Source: Casuarina equisetifolia
Lineage: Eukaryota > Streptophyta > Magnoliopsida > Fagales > Casuarinaceae
Assembly: GCA_028551475.1 (NCBI GenBank)
Contig: CM052355.1
Location: 28,733,580 to 28,797,579, forward strand
Length of the DNA: 64,000 nucleotides
Reading direction: 5' to 3'
Part shown: positions 58,277 to 64,000 of the stretch, piece by piece
How the letters are laid out: the number at the start of each line of letters is the position of its first letter
How positions within the stretch are numbered: position 1 is the first letter of the stretch
The notes under the pieces: model-generated
Databases searched by the model: none
What the model was told of the DNA's origin: nothing
The model's input: the letters and a program-made list of their open reading frames with translations, nothing else
Position numbers and translations under genes: made by a program

Positions 58277-59699
58277 AATGGTGTCCCACATCATTAATAA
58301 CTTGTTATGGTATACTTAAGTCTATCGTTGTTTTATTTATAAGTGTCTCCCTTTTTTAACTACTAGTTTTAAGAAAAGAAGCTTCATTAATTTTAACATA
58401 ATATTAGAGTTTGGGCTTAAGGATATATTTTACCACGAAAAAGGGTATCTTTTTATCATTGTTGTTTGCATGCCACAACTAATTTAGTAAACCTGTACAA
58501 AAAAAAAAAAGGTATAACAACTAGTCACATGTAGTCTTACTTGATCTTAGAAAATAGTTAGGAGGCTCAAAACTCAACCTAAAAATTAAGTTCTTGTTCA
58601 TCAAATATTATTGGGCTTAAGATCGTATGAGGTAGAATATATTTAATCTAAGCTTTCATACGAAATTAAAATACCAAAAAGCCAACCCAAAAACTACCTC
58701 AAATGCTTAAAGATCTTTTTATAATTTATTCTTAATCTCATAAATTTTAATTTCTAATGTGGGACTCGTCTTACACACAAAAATAAAATTAATTATTTCC
58801 ATCATGTTAACAAAGTTTTGGTTCAAGTATGATACCTTATCATGGACAAAGTACCTACAATTTCACCCTTTTATCATGATTGTTTGCACTGCCACATCTA
58901 AATGTAGTAAGCCATAAACCCTGATTCTTAAGCCATGAAAAAAAAGCTTCAACTACATGGAGTCTTCTTCATTCTCTTCCTCCTGTATTTTCTCTTTACG
59001 AACGAGGTTCAATTGTTTTTAGCATAATATCAAAGTTTGTTTCGAGCATTCCACCTTATCATGGACGAGGATCATATAATTTCGCCCTTTTATTAGTGTT
59101 GTCTGCATGCCACCGGTCCATTCAAGATATTGGGTCGCACAATAGGATTCTGTCAAAATCCTGGGCTCCAAAGAGGATTCAAATGCAATAATAGCAGCAG
59201 TCAAATTTGGGCACGATCGAAGTCCATGAATCTTTCTGGGCCATGCCAGGTCCATTCAAGATATTGGGTCACCCAATAAGACTAAACATTTGTGCTCAAA
59301 TGATGACCAACTTTACAGAACAGTAAAGAAAAATTTGTCCAATAGTAGCAAGTGCTAAAAGCAACCAAACACATTCCTTGATAAATATGCTTCTTCTTTC
59401 TCCTCTTCTTCTTCATATTCTTAATTATCTATATAGGAAAAGTATATGGAGCTGGAGTATGCGTTGTCACGAGTTCATAAGACCAGAATGAACCCTTGAG
59501 TCAACAATTAGTCATTAAATGCTACTTGCAAGGCAAGCCTAGTGAAAGAATATAAAGTCCTATTAGATCTCGTGACAAGCTGAGCATTTCTTTAATCTAT
59601 TTAAAGTGGTCTTATAAATAATGTCTAATATAAAGCATTAGAGTAAAAACCTCCACGATCCACCTAACATCAACGTTAAAAGGAGAAATAGAGAGAAAA

Positions 59700-60600
59700 A
59701 AAAATCATGTAATGTGTTAGCATATATTTAGTAATTTTTTAATTTTTTAATTACACTCATGCACCCTTAAGATGTTGAATAGGAACAAAGAAAAAAGATC
59801 TTTAAATGAGATATTTTCTTTATATGGGATACACGTGTGTAACCATTAATTCATTCTCATCCATATTCAACTCATTTAACATCCATTTTGTATTTGTATT
59901 TTGTGAAAAAAAAAAACAATTCCAAAAGTTTTTCTACTCAATATTGTAAAAAAGCTATTTTGCTAATATACTTTTATTACATGATACACCCATATTTTGC
60001 AAAAGTTTAATTGTTACTATTTCATTCTTATCTATATTCAACTTATTAAATATCCATCATACTCATATTTTATGAAAACAAGCAAAACACTATTCCAATA
60101 GCTTTTATACTTTGTATTTTCCAATGTATAAAAACTTTAATTAAAAAACATGAGAAAAATATTTATTTATTATTTAATAAATAAGTTAATAGTTAATATA
60201 AGTTATAAGTTTAACTAATTAATTTAGTGGTGAGTTAGTAAGAATTTCAATTATAATAAACATGTGTGGCATACACGTGTTGTAAGTATTTAATTATTTT
60301 TTAATTTTTTTTATGCTCATGCACACTCAAGGTGTTTAGTGGTAATGGAAATAGTCTTTTAACAAAGAAAAAAACTGCTTGCATGACATACTTTTATTAT
60401 ATAATATACACGTATGTAACTGTTACTTAATTTAACCTTGTATAGATTTAACCCATTTAACATCTACTTTGTATTTATATTTTATAAAAGTAAACAAAAT
60501 ATTGATTCTAAGTTTTTTACTAGGTATTTTTCAACATATAAATATTTTTATTAAAGAACATAGAAAGAAATATCTCTTTATTATTTTATAAACGCTTATA
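59700..60600. repeat. Degenerate three-unit AT-rich repeat
   Basis: Three related units centre near 59,830, 59,990 and 60,420. They share words such as TACACGTGTGTAAC, TATTCAACTCATTTAACATCC, GTATTTGTATTTTGTGAAA and variants. The order of words is kept, so this is a decayed direct repeat, not chance AT-richness. Confidence 0.55.
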
Positions 60601-60908
60601 TGTAATAAATATGTCAATAATTAATATAGCTTCTTCCCGGCCGTTGCCGTAGCATATCCATGGACGGGCGGGGATACCTAATGATGTGTACAATCATGTG
60701 TATACATTAATTGTGTACGTACGAAATACGTATTTTTAAATAGGAAGAGAAGAAGGCTTCCCAAAATCTCTCATCTCAGTCTTCTCCTCCTTCGTCTCGC
60801 TATTCTCTGTTTCCAATAAAAACTCCTAAGGCACGAAAAGAGGAAAAGAGAACTCTCTCTCTCTCTCGCTCTCGCTCTCGCGGTTGCTTTGGCTCTAGGG
60901 GAGGATCA

Positions 60909-63900
60909 ATGCCTGCGCAGAAGCGTTCGGCGTCGGAGAATCTGGACGAGGAGGAGCATCAGCAGCATCACGCCAAGCAATCTCGGCAAGAACGGGAGGA
61001 TGAGGATGTTGGTGGAGAGGAAGAACAACGGGACGAGGAGAAGGGAGTAGAAGGGAATGAAGATGAAGAGGAAGGGGAAGGAGGAGGAGAGGAGGAGGGA
61101 GAGAAGGAAGACGAGGAGAAGGAGGAAGAAGAAGGAGAAGATGAGGAGGAGGAGGAGGAGGATGATGATGAAGAAGAAGTGGAGGAGAAACGGACTCAAC
61201 AAAAGCGGCGTCAGGATGAGGAAGAAGAAGATGAGGAGGACGAGGAGGCTGAGGGTTACGTATCTTAACTCTCTTTTTGTGTGTTTTGGTTTTATTTTTG
61301 TGTGTGTGCTTGTCAGGTGGTGAGTCGATTTTTGTGTTCTGGGTCTTGGTTTGTGTTTACGATTAGCTCAAGTTGTTGCTGTGTTTTCAGATTCCGAGGG
61401 CAGCCCGTCTTCTAGCTCCCAAGAAAAGCCTGAGTACTCTCTCTTTCTCCCTCTCATTTGTTTAATTTTCTGCCGTTTGTTGTTCACGGCATAATTCTTG
61501 CTGTGATCGCGTACGTGTGTTTTGGTACTCGCTAATGGTGGATACTGTGCGTTACGCTATTTTCAACTGGTGCTTAGACGCTTATGTTTTGGCCGTTCAT
61601 GGGGTTTCTGCTTGTTTATGGGGACAACTCATTTTGATGAACATGAATGTTACTGAATTTGGCATTGTTGTTTTAGCTTGGTTCTGCGCGATGTAATGCG
61701 CGAAGAGATTGTTGCATGTCCGAAATGTTTCTTGCTTGTGTACTTCTTACACGGCCGTCCAATTATCGGCACGCTATCAGTTGGAACTATTAAGGGCGTT
61801 TGAGTTTACTTGTTAGAGGTACAGGTTTTACGCATCTGATTGATCGCGTATGCTTTTAGAACGATGCCCACTTCCTATTTCGAGAGTATGAACTCTGATC
61901 GGTTGACATGCTAGGGATTCAATATGGATATGTTTGTAACGAACTTTCTTCTTTTGTTCTTTCTTTTTTCTTTCCTGATTATGCCTCTGACTGAATTTCT
62001 GAAAGACTTCCAAGCCATCCATTGGTTTAATGCGTCTAATTTTAGATCTGCAGTTTGCTGTTTTTATTTTTTATTTTTTTAATCACTTAAATACCGTTCA
62101 TGCCTACTCTAGCAATTATATCATGTACACCCATGCCGCTGTTTCTTCATTTAATTTTATTGGACTCAAGTCACATTATCTGAATTGGCTTGTCAGCATG
62201 ATGTAAGGAGTTAAGTAGGTGGTCATCAAGTAATAAATATCGCTCAGTGATCTAAAGATGTCAGATACCGTTCATCCTTGTAATATGTGTCTCTAGGTAA
62301 TGATTTTTCTGCATACGTGTAGAATATTTCACTGGATGCTTTGTGGTACTGTTGATGCCATGAACAGAATACAATGGTCACGTAAAAGCATTACTGGAAG
62401 CAGAGATTAGGGAGTCTTAGTGTAAGCAAATTTGGAATATGATGTTTCTTAACCATAGCTCTTGAAGATCTTCTACCCACCGTAGCCAGATGTTGATGCC
62501 ATGAACAAAATACTATGGTCCACGTAAAAGCCTAACTGGAAGCAGAGCTTAGGAAGTCTTACAGTAAGCAAATTTTAGAATATGATGTTTCTTAAGCATA
62601 GCTCTCCAAGATCTTTTACCTACCGTAGCCAAATATTTAAGTAATTTGGTTAAGAGGAACATGATAGGAGCTCGCCTTCAGACTGATCTTCCAAAATTGT
62701 GCTTGATATGCACCACAGCAGGTCGCCCTGTGTGAACTTTCCCAGTTGATATCAGGTAAGTAGTTCCTATTTTGGAAACCTAGGGCTGTAGTGGGGAAGA
62801 AGAGGGAGAAGGTAGAGTTCTTTCTGAAGGACAATTGAGAACGATGGGTAGCGTCTGACTCTCTGTCATTAAGGAGCCATCAATTTTGTGAAATACGGTC
62901 ATACTACAAATTCAAAATTTTCTTTAAGAACGACTCTTAGATAGATTCTGTAATTTGTTGATACAGCCAAATGAATTTCCACTGCATTTGTGTCAGAAAG
63001 GCTTGCTTATAATTAATCAAGTAGCCTACCTGGAGTTTGCATGTACTGATGAGTTTCCATGCTCAGAGTTCCTTTTTAATTTGCTTTTTGTTTCTCTTGC
63101 AGATTTGTCTTTGTGCAACTGGCAGATATTCGGAAAGATGTGCAGTGTCCTATTTGTCTTGGTATGTTTTTGTTTGAACATTATTCAACAAAAGATTATT
63201 TTTACAACATATAGTTGGGTGTGTTTTTCTGCTCGATACTTGAACAAAAAAATGGTTTCTTGACTAGATGAAATTCGATTAGAAAGTTGGACACTTGGGC
63301 CATTGATAGATTTGTATGGCATTAAATTATAATTGAGAGAATATCTAATTGAACATATTTACCACATACCATATAGCAGTAGGTTCTATTTTTAGAGCCT
63401 CTTGTTGATCTTGTAAGTCACGGTTGCCTGAATTAGAATTCAGATGTTGTAGTTTAAAGAAACAATGATGTACTTTAACAGTTATAAGTACAACAAACTT
63501 TTCCAGTAACAATATTTTTATGATGAGGCTGCTGATAGTTGCAGTTCATATCTACATGCCTTAACCGGGATTCCTTGCATTCTGGGAAGTAAATTGAGGA
63601 ATCTGTTCCTGTTATCTTTTAGGATTCAAGTAATTAGGCTTGTATCTTACCAAAAGATTACATGAAGAAGCCTGGGTGTCTTTTCGCGCTGACAATTAGC
63701 AAATGGTGTTGTCTCCTTTATATTGAGTTTCTTTTGAACTTTCTTTGACCAGACGCAGGCTATAGGAGGTTTTCATTGTGATCCTTTGTCAGATTTCAGT
63801 CCCTTTTCACTTTTTATTTGTTAAGGGGATTGCATATTTTTCCTTTCTGTACTTAATGTTTAAATCCATTTAATTTCCAACAAAAAAGAAAGAAGAAAAA

Positions 63901-64000
63901 ATTCATTCTACCTCAAAGGCATTTGTGTAGTCAGTGGTAGCTTGTTTTAGATTTGTATTCTATATCACCATGAGAGGGGCAAATTTAGGTTGGTAGAATG
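60909..64000 (+). CDS. RING1A: RING1-type Polycomb E3 ubiquitin ligase, 5' part
   Basis: This is a plant RING1A/B-type PRC1 component that monoubiquitinates H2A for gene silencing. The visible exons are 60909-61254, 61391-61433 and 63103-63161, with GT-AG borders and compatible phases; the gene continues past the window. The N-terminus MPAQKRS is conserved. Residues about 30-113 are an extreme Glu/Asp-rich tract written almost entirely in GAG/GAA/GAT codons. Exon 3 encodes FVFVQLADIRKDVQCPICL, the start of the C3HC4 RING with its first two cysteines; the rest of the RING and the C-terminal RAWUL domain are outside the window. A CT-rich leader lies 30-55 nt upstream of the ATG. Intron 2 (1.67 kb) contains a 141-bp tandem duplication. 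RING1A versus RING1B cannot be told from this part. Confidence 0.92.
62351..62633. repeat. 141-bp tandem duplication in RING1 intron 2
   Basis: Copy 1 starts at 62,351 and copy 2 at 62,492, both with GTTGATGCCATGAACA and running to CCGTAGCCA. By eye they are about 90% identical, so this is older than the URI intron duplication. It is not near a splice site. Confidence 0.85.

Larger units (their letters stand above)
57470..60908. other. SPL 3' UTR and repeat-rich AT spacer before RING1
   Basis: The SPL 3' UTR is followed by AT-rich DNA with no gene recognised. Around 58,380-58,470, 58,800-58,890 and 59,015-59,115 three related segments carry TAACATAATATTAGAGTTTG- or AGCATAATATCAAAGTTTG-like words. 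These are probably worn LTR ends with primer-binding-site remnants. A 33-bp direct repeat (GGTCCATTCAAGATATTGGG) occurs at 59,114 and 59,250. Three long degenerate units lie at 59,700-60,600. The RING1 promoter and a CT-rich leader (60,852-60,880) end the stretch. Confidence 0.45.

Noticed and set aside
60906-61202. 98-codon Leu/Phe-rich minus frame resembling a membrane protein
   Set aside because: It is the complement of the Glu/Asp-rich GAG/GAA exon of RING1; such tracts always give Leu/Phe/Ser frames on the other strand.
1-64000. CRISPR arrays, bacterial operons, ribosome-binding sites, phage or plasmid features
   Set aside because: Nothing of the kind is seen; genes have plant introns and promoters.

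Overview
The window is nuclear DNA of a flowering plant, most likely a woody eudicot. It has intron-rich genes with GT-AG borders, AT-rich spacers, plant-only families (GASA peptide, SPL/SBP-box factor, LRX-like wall protein, plant-type ADP/ATP carrier) and young and old LTR elements, a SINE and a MITE. Species cannot be named from what is visible.

Layout. (1) 1-4,477: a young Ty1/copia insertion with near-identical 275-bp LTRs whose interior is a mosaic: a gag-protease-integrase block lies in the opposite orientation to the LTRs and RNase H end. (2) 4,480-17,880: gene-poor, repeat-rich DNA with one clear gene, a proline-rich GASA peptide (10,298-11,281). This gene lies between two direct copies of a 1.5-kb block, the right one abutting an old copia RNase H fragment. 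(3) 17,894-25,953: a broken N-terminal fragment of a MIC60-like gene and then a complete 11-exon URI (unconventional prefoldin) gene, both on the minus strand. (4) 26,100-28,900: AT-rich spacer with a tRNA-derived SINE. (5) 29,501-53,267: the gene-dense core. FLY1-type transmembrane RING-H2 E3 ligase (+, 14 exons), LRX-like LRR wall protein (-), mitochondrial ADP/ATP carrier (-, 3 coding exons) and BUB1 spindle-checkpoint kinase (-, 14 exons). The order FLY1 / LRR / AAC matches what I recall of the neighbours At4g28370-At4g28380-At4g28390 in Arabidopsis, so this looks like conserved microsynteny. (6) 53,640-54,281: a solo LTR. (7) 56,120-57,439: a two-exon SPL3/4/5-type SBP gene with a miR156 target just after its stop codon. 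(8) 57,500-60,900: AT-rich repeats. (9) 60,909 to the window end: the 5' part of a Polycomb RING1-type E3 gene, cut by the window edge.

The genes do not form one pathway; they are ordinary housekeeping and developmental genes. Exon models were built by hand from reading frame, splice borders and remembered family sequence. All coding models keep frame and sum to whole codons (GASA 154 aa, URI 457 aa, FLY1 576 aa, LRR 422 aa, AAC 381 aa, BUB1 526 aa, SPL 180 aa). I did not find an obviously new biological system. The points most worth checking are the inverted interior of the copia element, the probable GC-AG intron and triplicated 37-residue repeat of URI, the duplicated block with an apparently templated insertion around GASA, and several unexplained palindromes and recent tandem duplications.
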